This document shows positions 12,601 to 31,400 of a stretch of 64,000 bases of DNA, piece by piece. A model generated the notes under the pieces. The model did no database searches. It saw only the letters and a list, made by a program, of their open reading frames with translations, and was not told the origin of the DNA. A program made the position numbers and the translations under genes. Source of the DNA: Phalacrocorax aristotelis (lineage: Eukaryota; Chordata; Aves; Suliformes; Phalacrocoracidae); assembly GCF_949628215.1 (NCBI RefSeq), contig NC_134280.1, positions 11,233,795 to 11,297,794 of the forward strand, read 5' to 3'. The number at the start of each line of letters is the position of its first letter. Positions within the stretch are counted from its first letter, which is position 1.

Positions 12601-15600
12601 ATCCAGTGTCTGTCTGCAACCCTTCTGTCAGGTCAGGTCATGTAATGTGTTGATAGTGTTTTGCCCTAGGAACTTCATACAAAAAAAAAAGTTAAATTTC
12701 CTGAGGAGGAATAAGCTTGTTCCCTAACGAGTTAAGACTAGACTCTTACAAATTCGCTGATAGTCATGGGAATTTCAGAGCTCCCTCCCCTTGCTATCAG
12801 ACCACAGGGTGAAGACTCTGGCTTTAGTGAAGACAAAATAAAGTTTTGTAAAGGTTCATAATACCTGTTAACAAGACAAATAGTTTCATAAAGGGACCTG
12901 TCACTCACAAATGCTGTAAGTAGTATGGAATGCAGGTTATCTTGGTTTGTAGTGATCTATTGGAATATTTTTATAGTTTTGAGTTTTACATATTAGTAGT
13001 TAACAACAAATTTGTTACCTGATAGGCATTGTAGTCATCCCAGGAAAAGACAAACTGCACATCTATGTTCTTCTCAGGGTGTGTCCTGGCAAAATACAAA
13101 ACTTCTTCAGTCATGATCTCTGCCACTATATCAACAGGCAGCATTAATGACCAAATCCCATTTGCTGGAAAAGAAATGGAGGCAGGCTGCTTGTCCTGAA
13201 TGTAGCACAGGCATCTTGTCACTGCATCTTTCAATTCCTGCAGGAAAAACAAGTGTTATACTCCTCACATCACTCAACATGAAAATCAATTAAAATCCCA
13301 TCTAACTGATCATCACCTCACACAGTAACACGCTGTGGTGGTAGTGTGGCCATATGACGTGCAGCACGTGTTCACAGGGTAGATTATGCCCTTTTGTCAC
13401 TATGAGTGGCTTATACGATGAAGCATATCTACGTTGAGACTCAAATTCTTCCTGAAGAGCTGAACCCGCTCTTTGCAGCAGTCCTTCTGACACTGGAGAG
13501 GAAAGCTTGCAATTCACAGGCACAGAATTAACAATAGCTGTAGTCTGGAAGAAAAGAGTGGAAAGTATCAGTATACTTCAAATTTACTATTTTCAAGCTT
13601 TGCTACTATAGAGATCACTCATTCTAGGAACAATTCCTTGAAAAAAGCCTGAGTGCAGCAGATCAGCTGTTTGAAAGGTTCTCTTACTACTACTAAGGGC
13701 AGTGCTGGAATACATCAAAGTATGCACCTTCTAGTGGCAGTAAACGCATACATTGCTTTCAGAAGCTGACAGTGTGTGTAAGACCTGTTTAAGTCATCAG
13801 ACCGCATTCAACAGAATGATGGGAGTGACCCATATGCACCTCATCAAATGCAATTCTGCAGCCAATTACCAAGGAGCAGGAGAACTATCGCTGTGTCTGT
13901 TATCCCAGCTCTCACCTCAAAAAAATGAACTTCCTATTCAGTTAAGATACCTCTTTAAAATAAAAGTTATTAATTTTTTTGAGCTACAGTACTTGGGGAA
14001 AGCAAATGCCATTCCTGCGATGTAGCTTCCAGTATAAGAGCTCTGTTGGATTACTATAACTAAGCCCATATATTTTGCATCAGATTTTCTAGCTAAAAAG
14101 TTAAATAAACAATTTAAGTGATGCACTCTTTAAAGGTAAGGTGCACATCATCTCTGTAAGTTATTTTCAGCTGTTTCAGTGTTTGCTGAATAACTCCAAT
14201 AGTGACACCTATGACAACATAAATTATAGGAAAAAAAGCAAGGCAAAAAATAAGAGTAGACTTCTAGGGACAGCATGATAAAACATGAACTCCCATGATG
14301 TTATAATAAGAAGAGAAACATTAACATAGGGATATATTATTAATTATCCAATCTTTAGCTGTTCCCTATTATCCTATAACAGCACGTATAAAAAAAAGAA
14401 ATAAAAACATTTTAATGTTTAATACCCAATTAGAAAAAAACCCAACTCTTTCCTGCTAAAATGTATTTACCATTTGTAAATTCTCATCAGGAAGAGAAAG
14501 AAACTATTTAGGGGACCGATACAGTATGTGTTGGGCTCCAAACCCTGCAAAGACTTGGAGGCAACTCCATGTTCAACATATTATGGGACAGACTTACCTT
14601 CTGCTCTTCAGTTAGTCCTCTTACGATGCGCAAGCGAATGCCTCCATGTTTGATGAAAGCTGAAGTCTGGCTTTGTGAAGCTGGAAGGGCTTCCTGAGGT
14701 GAACTGGTATCACCCAGAAACTTTTCACAGGCCTTCTTCATCTCTGCAACTGCAGGCTCATTAATGTTCACCAGGCGGATTTCCCTGAGACAGCTTGGTG
14801 GCCTTGCCTCAACAAATTCCTTTATAGCCATTACAATCACTTGAGCACACAAACTGATTGGGAAGCCAAAAATGCCTGAACTCACTGCTGGGATAGCCAC
14901 AGACTTTATAGTATTTTCTGGAGCACTAACATAGTTCAGAACATTCACAATAGCTTTCTGAAGTAGGTCACAACATTTTTCCTTTTCATGCATGGCCCAC
15001 TTTGGACCAACAGCATGAATAATTTTCTTACAAGGAAGCTTTCCTCCATCTGTCACTGCTATTTTGCCAGCTGTGAGTTTTCCATACTTTTGAATATGAA
15101 GGTTGCTTTGCTCTTGTATTTCCTGCCCTCCAGCATCCACAAGGGCTAAAGCAAGGCCTCCTCCATGATCTAGATATTCATTGGCTGCATTCACCAAAGC
15201 ATCGACCTTGTGTCTTGTGAGATCATCCTTACAAACACAAATGTCAATTCCCTTTAGTGTTTTCCTGTATACTTCATCAGCGCATTTTGTACTTTCGAGG
15301 GTCAATGTACAAGCAAACTTTTTGTAAATGAGTTTACTTAGACAGACCTCTCTTCTCTTAAGAGCTTCATAGGCATCTTTATGGATGGGGATCATCAAGC
15401 TGTCCTCATCCGTTACCATCCTTGGCCCTAGAATACAGAATAATAAAAAGTGAAATCCAAGATACTGCTGTCAAAACATTGCTTTCTATATAGAAGTGTG
15501 GTCTATAGCTCTCAATTTTATCTGACTCCCATGACTTAACAATATTTTTGGCATAGTCTGGTCTTCTCTCTCCCCTTCTCATAGGCTTAGAAAGCCCAAC

Positions 15601-17980
15601 TAAGCAAAGAAATCAAGACCTGGAGTGTTGTTCATTATTCTGTTCAAAATAACCTCCCCATCCAGTAGCTCCTTTCCCAACTTTTCTCAAGACCTTGTCC
15701 TCTTTCCTTCCAATGCCTTATGAATCACAGCAGTGTGAGTTTCAGGAAAGTGAAAAGTTCAAGCGCATTTTGTCAGCTTAACAAATTGGGATTCTGAAAA
15801 ACAGTCAGTATTGTGCTGTTCGCTGTTTCCTGTAAGCCTGTGAATACTTTCAGTTTCATTTCAATCACGAAGCACCTCCCTTCCTGTAACTGAACACAGG
15901 CAGATATGGGAGTAGCCAGCTGCTGATCAGTGTACTCAGGGAGGCCACACAGCCTCCTCTGAAGCAGTCTGTCTTCAACATTATCTTCTTGCAACGTGGC
16001 AGACGTCAGACCTGGTGAAATATGCCCTGAGCATCAAAACAGCCTCCTCAAACTCGTCTCAGCAGAGGGATATAGCCTGTAGGTCTACAGGCTGTAGGAC
16101 CTATAGCATACAGCCTGTAGGTCCCTTGGGCAAATACCTTTTCCTTAGAAGTGGCCGATCACTTACTCCTCTTTCCCTATTCTTCTTCCAAAGGCACTAA
16201 AAGATGACAACAACAACAACATCGCTGAGCCTGTGGTGACTTGCAGGTTTGGATTTGCCTTACTGTTTACCTGAGGAGGGAGCTTGGTTAAGATATGTCT
16301 CCTCCTGCTACTTGTTCTCCTCACTCTCTCTTTCTACTGTTTATTCCCACCACCACTAGGCTGACACAACCACTGTCAGGGACATATTCATAAATCAATC
16401 AGTGACATAATCTGAATTTAAAAAAAAAACACACCACACCACAAAACTTAATTTGATTTAGAGCACCATCCTCAAAGACTGACTGATGCAGTACAACTGA
16501 ACAGGCTGAGAATAAATGGTGAGAGGAAGAAAAAGGAACAGACGAGAATGAGAAGAAAGTCTGAAACAGATGCTGTTACAGGGCTTTGGTAACTGTGACA
16601 CCATGCTGCATTTGGTGCTAAAACTCAGGCTGAGAAAGCAAATGTGAAAAGCTATGCCATAATCAGGGTTTCAAAATGCTTGTAAAAGCAGAAACCAGCA
16701 CTTCTGCCGCACTGAACTTGTTTTGCTGAGAAGGCTGAAGCCCGCCTCTGCCCTCTCCAGGGCATTCTTAGCATTTTGTTACTGATTTCCAGCAAGGTCC
16801 AAGGGTGAGCACCGTGGGCCTTTGGAGAGTCAGCGACCCACAGCCACAGCCACAGCGGAACACTTGCAGATACGTTCATTTAACCATGCCACAGAGATCT
16901 TATGCTGAGCTTTACCTTTAATTCTGTGGCTTTGCCCTTAAAGCTCACAAGCAAGTTCTTTCTTTGTAAGGATCTTAGGAATTCAGAAGGGCTTTTTAAA
17001 CCACTTTTTTTAGGATACAAAAATAATGGTAAAGAGTGAGGCAGTTTTTATATTATCAGTATGGCTATACAGCCCTCTCCTGGCAGATGTCAGCGGTACT
17101 ATACGCAGTAGTTATGTTAATTAGTGTAAATCAATTTGTATGAGTTTAATCAAACTTTCCTCTGGAGTACGCTACCTGGTTGTTAGATAGCCTAACGTTT
17201 TGCACTTATAAGGTATACACATTTCATCAAAACACTTCTGAGCTCTTTCAAAAGAGAAATGCAAGCAAATCCTGTTGAAGCAATTAGTAACAACATTGAT
17301 CCATAACCGCGTCCAATGCATACGTTTCAGGTTGCTTCCGGCTATCCCTCATCAAAGTTTTCCAGTTTGCTGGCTGTAGCTGGCAATTTTCAACTTAAAT
17401 ACAGGAACACACTTTTCAGATGGCTAAATGAGAGTCTTACCTAAGCGACTCTTCTCTTTCGAGGCATATGGATAGAAACTCTACCATAAAAAAAAAAAAA
17501 GGCAAGAAAGAGAGAACACACGTTACTACCTGACGGGCTGCATTCCTACTGGAGCAGGTCTATTGCAAGCAAAACCACCAGCTTTTCAAAAACACGTATT
17601 AAGTTTTCTAATACTTAAAACGCTGTTCAGAGCTGAAGCGACGGTGAGCGGACCACCGCGGCTGGAGTCTCCCACAGCCCCCTCCGGCTCCTGCTGACCC
17701 GCGGGGGGTGAGAGCCCGGCAAGTTTTACCTCACGCCAAGGGCCGGGCCAGAGAACGGCGCTTTCCCCCGCTCCCGGTGCCCAAGCCCCCAAGGCAGCGG
17801 CGCGCGTTAGGCCCCGGGGAGCCCGTCCCGGCCGGCCGCAGAGAGGCACCTCCAGCCGCAGCCCCCCGGGCCCGTGAGGGAGCCGCTGCCCGGCGGAGGG
17901 CCGCCCCCTGGGCCGGGCGGGAAGACGCCAGCCCCGGCCCCTCCACCCCAGCCCTGCTCTGCTACCTGGATGATCCCCAT
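6601..17980 (-). CDS. PARP9: PARP9 (BAL1), catalytically degenerate macrodomain PARP, complete coding region
   Basis: Minus-strand coding exons: 17980-17966, 17480-17441, 15427-14598, 13544-13317, 13237-13019, 11729-11657, 11199-10825, 10018-9870, 8274-8100, 6908-6601. Phases chain to 803 residues (human 854). Macrodomain 1 covers roughly residues 80-255, with [13 protein letters not shown] at 97-109 and SSGIFGFP. Macrodomain 2 lies in exons 4-5, and the PARP fold covers about 640-803. The catalytic His of active PARPs (LFHGT) is replaced by Gln678 (HKLYQ), as in mammalian PARP9. The Tyr is kept in YGAGIYF. In mammals PARP9 binds DTX3L, reads ADP-ribose through its macrodomains, and the complex modifies ubiquitin and histones in interferon and DNA-damage responses. 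The start ATG was chosen because a 15-base first coding exon (MGIIQ) with a good donor joins in phase to the next exon. It shares its promoter with DTX3L. Confidence 0.94.
7603..7725 (+). mobile_element. Old CR1-like 3' fragment in PARP9 intron
   Basis: 'ggctagatgaccttcagaag' followed by 'ccttccagcctcaatggttctg' resembles a decayed CR1 tail. The match is weaker than for the neighbouring copy and the octamer repeat is poor, so this is an aged fragment at best. Confidence 0.45.
8512..8690 (+). mobile_element. CR1 LINE 3' end in PARP9 intron
   Basis: This is a near-textbook CR1 3' region. It has 'ggcacaggctgcccagggag', 'ggagacattcaaaccccgcc', 'gatgatctccagaggtccct' and a terminal 'cctgtgattctgtga'. 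It is about 180 bases long, 5'-truncated and opposite in direction to PARP9. It lies between the last two catalytic-core exons but touches neither. Confidence 0.9.
12318..12482 (+). mobile_element. CR1 LINE 3' end, internally shortened, in PARP9 intron
   Basis: It begins 'atcatcgaatggtttgatttggtagggacc', then 'gatgatctccagaggtctgttcc' and ends 'ccattctgtgactctgtgaag'. The last 70 bases are typical CR1, but the middle is shortened or rearranged. It may be two CR1 tails side by side. Confidence 0.7.
16074..16093. repeat. Perfect short inverted repeat in PARP9 intron 2
   Basis: Nine-base arms (agcctgtag / ctacaggct) flank a two-base centre. A further copy of 'cagcctgtaggt' follows at about 16110-16122, so the unit is repeated. 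It could form a hairpin. No function is evident, and the rest of intron 2 (15428-17440) shows nothing recognised. Confidence 0.6.
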
Positions 17981-18073
17981 TAACGAGCGCTGCGCGGCGC
18001 GGCCCTTGTCCTCTTAGCGCCAGGAGCTGGAGCGGGACCCGGGGCGGGGAACCGCGGCTCCGAGCGCCGGAGC

Positions 18074-18092
18074 GGGAAACGAAAGCGAAAGC
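18074..18092 (+). promoter_or_regulatory. ISRE in the PARP9/DTX3L shared promoter
   Basis: Three GAAA cores (18076-18079, 18081-18084, 18087-18090) form GAAACGAAAGCGAAAGC, a strong match to the GAAANNGAAA element bound by IRF and ISGF3 complexes. It ends 18 bases before the DTX3L ATG and lies about 95 bases from the PARP9 ATG, so it can serve both genes. Confidence 0.88.
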
Positions 18093-18109
18093 GGGCGGCG
18101 GCGGGCATC

Positions 18110-24858
<6,749 letters not shown>

Positions 24859-25825
24859 AGAAATTTATCAACTGTCAGCTCTGAGGCATAATAACTGAAC
24901 ATGTAGCTATTTAATTTACTATTGAAGTACTAAGAAGAAAGAAGTTACTTTGTTCAACTGCTGTACTTGTATGTCGCAGTCAGCTAAGAAAAGTAATTTT
25001 TTCTCACGAAATGATACATGTTCTTTTTACACATCATTTACTTCCTTGAATAATGCTTCCCTATATGTGTAACCTTTACAGAATTTGGGTCTTGTGAGTG
25101 CAGCATCAGTACCTGTCGCATTCGTCAAATATCAAATTGTGTGTCTTATTTTACCAGTGAATCTGATCTGCACTTTTTCCCACAAGTCCTCAGTCTGATG
25201 ACCAAAACAATAGATCCACTACTAGCTATTCAGCCAAACGCTTACTTTAGCTTTGCATTATCACATCTGTCATCATGGACAGCATGATGTAGCCCATCTG
25301 CTGGAAAATTTTTGCACAGCTGTTATAGTATCAGCTGTGATCAGGCTATGATCTTTTGCCTCTTTCTTTTCAGGGTAGAAATGGCGTTTGTGGTTTGGGC
25401 TTTAAACATGAAATTAGTATGGATAATGTACGAGAGGATACATGGATGCTGTATTTTTAGCCCTGTAGAAGTGCTGAATGCTCAGAGCCATGTTGGATCA
25501 AATGGAGACTAACTGCCTGTAGCCATCTCTGACAGTTGGATCCTAGTTCTGTGCCTTCCCATCATGTTTAAGCTTAAGTACAACTTTTAAGTCAGCTTTG
25601 CAATTGCAGAACTATATTTTTCCTATTGCTTCCAATATGCGCTTTAAATTGTATCATAAAGATGCTTTGGTGCTACTCTGCACTATGTAGCCTGCTAATT
25701 ACCTTTGTGGTGGTGTGAAATTAATAGCTTTTGCTTAATGCAGATGTAATTTTTAGTGAGTTAAACCATTTTTGTTAGGCTATTTAATATAACTAATAAA
25801 TAAAATATAAAAATACCATCTGCTC
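24859..25825 (+). other. DTX3L: DTX3L 3' UTR with poly(A) signals
   Basis: About 0.95 kb of AT-rich sequence follows the DTX3L stop. It ends at overlapping AATAAA hexamers at 25795-25804. No conserved frame is present. The UTR end is inferred. Confidence 0.6.
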
Positions 25826-26399
25826 TGTTCTGCATTTCTTACTGTGGGGCACTGTTTGGTTTCCATGTAGATTAGGGTGACTTCCCCACTGTGATTTTGT
25901 TTCACTGTGTCTGTTTTCACATTTCAAGTTTCCTCCCTTTTCTATGCAGTAAGATACCAACATTCCTGTTGTTTCTAAATGACCGTGCTGTTCTGCACAC
26001 TGAAACAAGCTGCGAAGATCAAACCTCCCCAACTTCTTTTGGACTCTCATTTCACTTTCTGTCTTACGTATTTACTTACTTATGGTTTACTTATTATTCA
26101 CAGACCCCAATCCCTCAATTCAGTGTCCCCGATTTTATCTGTGGCAAAGTTCTGCAGGCTGAGTTTTGCAGCAGAGCCCTATTGACTGTCCCTGAAAGCT
26201 CCCAAGCCTTTATCCTCTATCCAGCCTTACAGACCTTTACTTTCTAGTCATAGCTGTACAGTTCAGGAATAAACCTACCTGATCTGCTGTCAGAGTCAGG
26301 TGTTTTGCCTGGGTTACAGCAAAGGAGGAGAGCCTGCACCTGGGCTAACTTTTGAGAGAATGGTGGATTAGGAAACAAAAGACCAATTGCCCACTGAGA

Positions 26400-27010
26400 A
26401 ACGAAGGTGTCCCTGTTGTCCGAAAAGTGGATTTGTCACCTGGGGTGCAACGAGTCAATAATCACACACTCAGGAGAGACGTTGCTAATTTATTTCAGGG
26501 TTGCGCAAGCCTAGGTGCTCAATGGTTTCCCACAAATCAAGCATGCTGAAGCCGGCTACCTCATTACATTTATACCGTAAATTCAAACATAGTCTGCCTA
26601 TCTAATACATATTCATCTAATCTACATAGGTTGCATAATGGCATAAAGTCACTCCTCTCACCTCTGCTTTCAGATCGTTCTGTGCATGCCTTCCTCTGGG
26701 GGTCCTTGGTGGTCTTTACAGATGAAGCACCCTAGCCCTTTTTGTCCATATATATGGCCACGTGTCACCTGAAGACAATTCAAGGTTATTTTCTCTTGCC
26801 AGCTCTCCTTTATTTTTGTCCAAAAGGAACATCTGTCCTTGATTAAATGGATAATGCTGATGGCCAAGATATCCCATCCCTAAGCTGAGGTTGAATATTA
26901 AAACAACAAATTATGCTTGATCAAAAAGAAACGAGTCTAGATTCACGTTAAACATAGACAATACCTCTTCTTTCCATGGGCGGGTCGTTTCCTTACATAC
27001 ATTCCACAGG
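26400..27010 (-). mobile_element. Probable solo LTR of an avian endogenous retrovirus (fossil)
   Basis: Between DTX3L and PARP14-A lies about 600 bases that read, on the minus strand, like the R-U5 and U3 part of an avian LTR. This includes a minus-strand AATAAA (near 26490), and AT-rich and GC-rich blocks that do not resemble the flanks. No internal coding region is present, so a solo LTR is the likely form. Boundaries are approximate and the family is not certain. It looks old and broken. Confidence 0.42.
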
Positions 27011-27489
27011 TCTGCTCAGCAGCGTGTCTGATGACACCTGTATTTAGCTGACATCCACCCATGCTCATCATATTTAACGGCATTCGGTTGTCATCCATTT
27101 TCTCAGTGAACTTTTAGTGAAGTTGGGGGGAATATTAATTTATTGTCTCATATTTGGATGCATCAGTGAAACACGCAGCAAGAAATAGCTGAAAACTGTA
27201 ACCTTTGCGGGGGGAAGTCCCGAGCACTCAGTTGGAGATGTCTCAGCTAGCTGATGGGTTGGTCTGAGGATAATACTCTTTCGCTGTGATCTTGCACAGT
27301 TGTAGAAGTCTTTCTGACGGAGAATGTTGGAAATGGGTGGTTTTACTTCACGTCACGACTTGAAGGCGTACCACAGGGAGAGCGAGGTCTGTATCATCCA
27401 GCGCCTAACCGTTAGAAGAGCCACTGAAAACAGCCGTGTATGTAAAACCGACCTCTTGCACGCCTCTATGAAAGTGCAACACCACGGCA

Positions 27490-28460
27490 ACGCTCCCCGG
27501 AGCGCAGCGACCTCTCTCAGCCGCGCCGCGTCCCGCCCGCCCTGAGGCAGACGAGCGGGACGGAGCGGAGGGGGGCCCCGGGCGGTCCGGCCCCGCGGCA
27601 GCCGCCATCCCGCCCCCGGCCGGGGCGGAACCCGCCGCCGCCTTTTCACTCACTGGAGAAATGAAAGCGAAAGCGGCGTCTCTGCCGCTGTCGTCGTCGT
27701 GAGGAGGGGCAGACACAGAGGCGGCCATGGCGGGGCAGCGGCCGGGCGCCTTCCCGCTGCTGGTGCGCGGCGACTGGGGCGCCGCCGAGCCGCCGCCCGC
27801 CCTGAGGAAGAAGCTGCTCTGCTACTTCCAGAGCCAGAAGCGCTCGGGCGGCGGCGAGTGCGAGCTGCGGGCCGGGACCGCGGCCGGGCAGCTCCTCGTC
27901 TGCTTCGCCCACCCCGAGGGTGAGCGCCCGGGGCGGGGGAGGGGGCGCTGATGGCCGCTACCTGCGTTTTGGGGGTGGGGGTGTGTGGGGTGTGGTGGCG
28001 GCTGCCGCCGCCCCCCCCCCCACCGGTACTTGTCGTGTTGGCAGTGAGGCAGCGGGTGCTGGACCGGCGGGTCCATGAGCTGGACTGGGGGCCCAGAGGG
28101 CGGCTGTCGCTGCTCGTCACCGCGCCGCCGACGGACGGCGGCCCCGCGCAGGTGAGGCGGGGGCGGCGGGCGGGAGGGGCGGGCGAGCGGCGCCCTGGGT
28201 AACCCCTCTCCTCTCGTTCCCATTGCAGGAGGCGGGAGGCGCCGGCGGGGCCGCGGCGCCAGGTAGGCTGTGCGTGAGGCGCGGTGCGGGGCTTGACCTC
28301 TTGCCTCAGCCCTGCGGGGCCGGGGCTCCGGGCTCGTCCCGCAGCTCGGCGCCGGCCCGGGGCGGCCGGATGGGAGGAGCGGCGGGGCCGCGGGGAGCTG
28401 ACAGGAACCGGGCACAGAAAGCGAGCCCTCTGCTCGTCGAGGGCTTGGCCAGGCCGGCGT
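27490..28460. promoter_or_regulatory. CpG island covering the PARP14-A promoter and exons 1-3
   Basis: A strongly GC- and CpG-rich block starts about 240 bases upstream of the PARP14-A start codon and runs through exon 3. Long open frames on both strands here are a by-product of high GC, not genes. Confidence 0.85.
27658..27674 (+). promoter_or_regulatory. ISRE upstream of PARP14-A
   Basis: GAAATGAAAGCGAAAGC with three GAAA cores, beginning 69 bases before the start codon. It is the same as the PARP9/DTX3L element except for one base (T for C). The T creates an ATG at 27661 that opens a 13-codon upstream frame ending at 27702. Confidence 0.88.
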
Positions 28461-31400
28461 CGAGCTGAGCTCTTTCTTTTCCAACCACCCCCCTTCATTT
28501 TTTTTTAAACCACACAATTAATTGCTGAAGCACAGCCTTTAAACGGCGGAGCACGCACAGAAACTGAACGAGCCAACTTCGTATGCGGTTTTGCAGCAGT
28601 TCCAGCTGACTTCGCGTGTGTTCTCCCTGCAGCCGGAGCTTGCTAATCGTACATAGCGAGCTTATCTCTACATGCAGACTACGTTATTAGCACAAATGAG
28701 TGCAGCGCACAGGTGAAGATCGAGGGCGTCGACTAGAAAAGCAGTCTGATGGATATTGCCGTTATCTTTTGATTTCTAATTTAGCTGTATTCCTTATTGT
28801 TTCAAACTAGCAGGTAGAAAAGTTGCACAGAGATAGAATAGGTAGTGATAGATGCTTTTACAGAGGTGCCTGGCTTCTAAGGGCGCTTCCCTCCAGAAGA
28901 GGGGTGTCTTCAACAGGTGTCGTGTTCAACAGCACAGTTTTTGTGTGAGGATAGCGCTGTAATGCGTGGGAGGACCTGCTCGCAGTGGTTAGCACATAGT
29001 CGTGCTTCGTGGGTTTGTTTTTTGACATCATGCCCAAGGCTTTTTTGAGCTTTAAAGGGGTGTTTCTGTAACCACATTCAAGATATGGTTTGAAAAAAAT
29101 GAATATATGGAAATCTGTGATTCTGGCAGTGTCAAATGAAACTAAATTCAAGCTGTGTTGTGTTCTGAGTCTACAAGAGTGTGACACCTTTTTGTTCTTG
29201 AAGAACGCAGTAACTGAGAAAGCATTGTCATTTATCTCTAGTTAACGAATCCCAGGTGTCTCTTCCCACCTGCCAGAATAAAGAGGCTTCTGTGCACGCT
29301 CAGCAGGAAAAGGCAGGTAAGTGAGCTGCTTACCAAGCAGAGACCGGTATATTCTTGCTTCACTGCTCTTCATTGACCTTTGTGCTGCAATAGTGCCTTG
29401 GTCACCTGTGTGTCTTGTGGTATTTGTCTAATGTAGTGTAGAAATCATTATCTCAGGCTAAAAATAAATAATTTTTTTTTTCCCTTTGACTAAAAAAATA
29501 ATTTTTTTTTAGTCCCTCTAGGAAACTCGTCACTTCAGTGGCTGCCTCGGACAGGTCAGCTCCTTAGGGAGAGTGTGCAGTGGATGCTGACCTCTGTTCT
29601 GGGTAACCTGTCCCTACCCAGACTTTCCCAGCTGCCACCAGCCCTGCTGGGGCAACCTGTGGTAGAATATCAGTAGCCGTATACCCTAGGTACACCTGAG
29701 CTCCTGGGGCAGCAGCCCGCCAGACCCATGGCGACCCACAGCAATGGCTGGAGCTGTAAATGGAGAGAGTGCATAGACAGAAAAGTGATGCTTCCCCTCA
29801 TCGTGGATTTGTGAAGAAGCTTTCATAGCCATTGCTTCTGCTGTCCTTGCCTGGTGATGAATGGAAGCCTTTTCTCCTCACCTGTTGATAGGCAGCTCAC
29901 ACTAGTGATAGGCTCAGCTTATTTGCGATTTAAAAGCGGTTGTGGGGGGAAAACAAACACCTGAATTACTGTTTATTTGCCTGTTCTTTTCCCTGATCTT
30001 ATCTGTGGTCTGAACAAAATGCAGTGTGAAATCTTGGAAGATAATAAGCTTGGGGGTTTTTTTTCTTACCTTTTGCCTAAGGCATTAGGGTGTGATCTTT
30101 CATTTCAGAATCATGTGAGAAATTGGAAGCAGAAAATGCAGCCTCTAGGAAATCTGTCATAGTAGTAACCACTGCCTCAGGGGAGGAAATAGAAGATGAG
30201 ATTGTGGAAATGTACTTTGAAAATAAAAAGAAGTCCGGTGGGGGGGCAATCGAGTCCTACCTCAAGAAGAATCAGCAAATGATCATCACCTTTCAGGATG
30301 AGAAAGGTATGATGGTATCTCATGGGTGTTACATTCGTAAAGCTCCCATTTAAAAGTAGGCGTTGGCTGGTGCTGGATCTCTTTGTGGGTATTGCTTCAG
30401 CAAAAATGGTGTATTATTCCCAAAGAGTGACGGGACGTAAAAGGAGCAAATGTGCCTGTCTGTCCAATGTGGATGTGGGTTTCTGAGTGTTCATACAGAG
30501 GGTAAAAAAAGTGGTTCTCTAGACCTGTCCCAAATGTTTGATCAAGCCATTACATAGAATAATGCAGGAGAAATGTCAGGAGCACGGCAGAATAAGTAAA
30601 CCTTAATTCCAGTTCAGCAGACCAGACAAAACATCTGCTGTATTAACAGCAGATCACGGGTGAATATTACTTTGTTGTATTTTCTTTCATATACATTTTA
30701 ATTGCCAGGGTTTTGGAGGTTGATAGGAAAAGAGGTAGTAAATATTTATGTATTTGTAAGATAGAGAGGTGAATGCTCACTTCTGTGGAGAAAATTATTT
30801 TGAAGCAGCCTCAATTTATCTGTAGTTTTCCTATGCTTTTCTCTACACTTAAGTGCTGTTGGCTGCTTGTTAATCTGTGAAGGATGTATGCAAAAAGAAG
30901 AAACTGTTTATGAGGAATAGTTAAATATAGTTAACTATATTTGACTATGTTAAATATTTAGTAGTTAAATATTGTTAAATACATGAGAGAAGCAGGATGG
31001 AAACCCTTCACTTTATTTGCTGTTTATTAGAAGAACAGTTTCTTGCACTGAGGGCAGTAGAAAGGAGATAGCACTTACCTCAGAAAGTAACCTGTTTCTT
31101 TTTTCTTTTGTTTTTCCCCTTTGAGGAGACTGGGAACATCTAGATCATAGAGTAGCTTTTATCCTGACCCTAACTTTTGATGTAGTTCTGCCTTATTTCT
31201 GTTACTTCTGTGTTACAAGAAAATATAGCTGGCCAGATTTTTAAAGTAGTGTAATGTAGCATTTTGCTCTGCTGTGGTGGGAGGGGAAGGGAAGATCACA
31301 TCTTTGTTTCCTGTGGAACTAGATGCCCAAGAAGTTTTGCAAAGGAATCATCACTCGGTGAAGAAAATTGATCTGTTTGTGAAGCCATGGCAAGAGGAGA

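Noticed and set aside
12865-12913. Candidate PARP9 exon (minus) reading AFVSD in one frame, like human AFSSE
   Set aside because: Given the phase left by the exon ending at 13019, the frame that follows its acceptor has an early stop, and the AFVSD frame fits neither neighbour. The 73-base stretch 11729-11657 fits both phases with better splice sites.
27650-28498. 282-residue open frame on the minus strand across the PARP14-A CpG island, and similar long frames on plus
   Set aside because: The proteins are Pro/Arg/Ala/Gly-rich with no domain. They mirror real exons 1-3 and recur at copy B (48816-49511) because the sequence itself is duplicated. High GC removes stops by chance.
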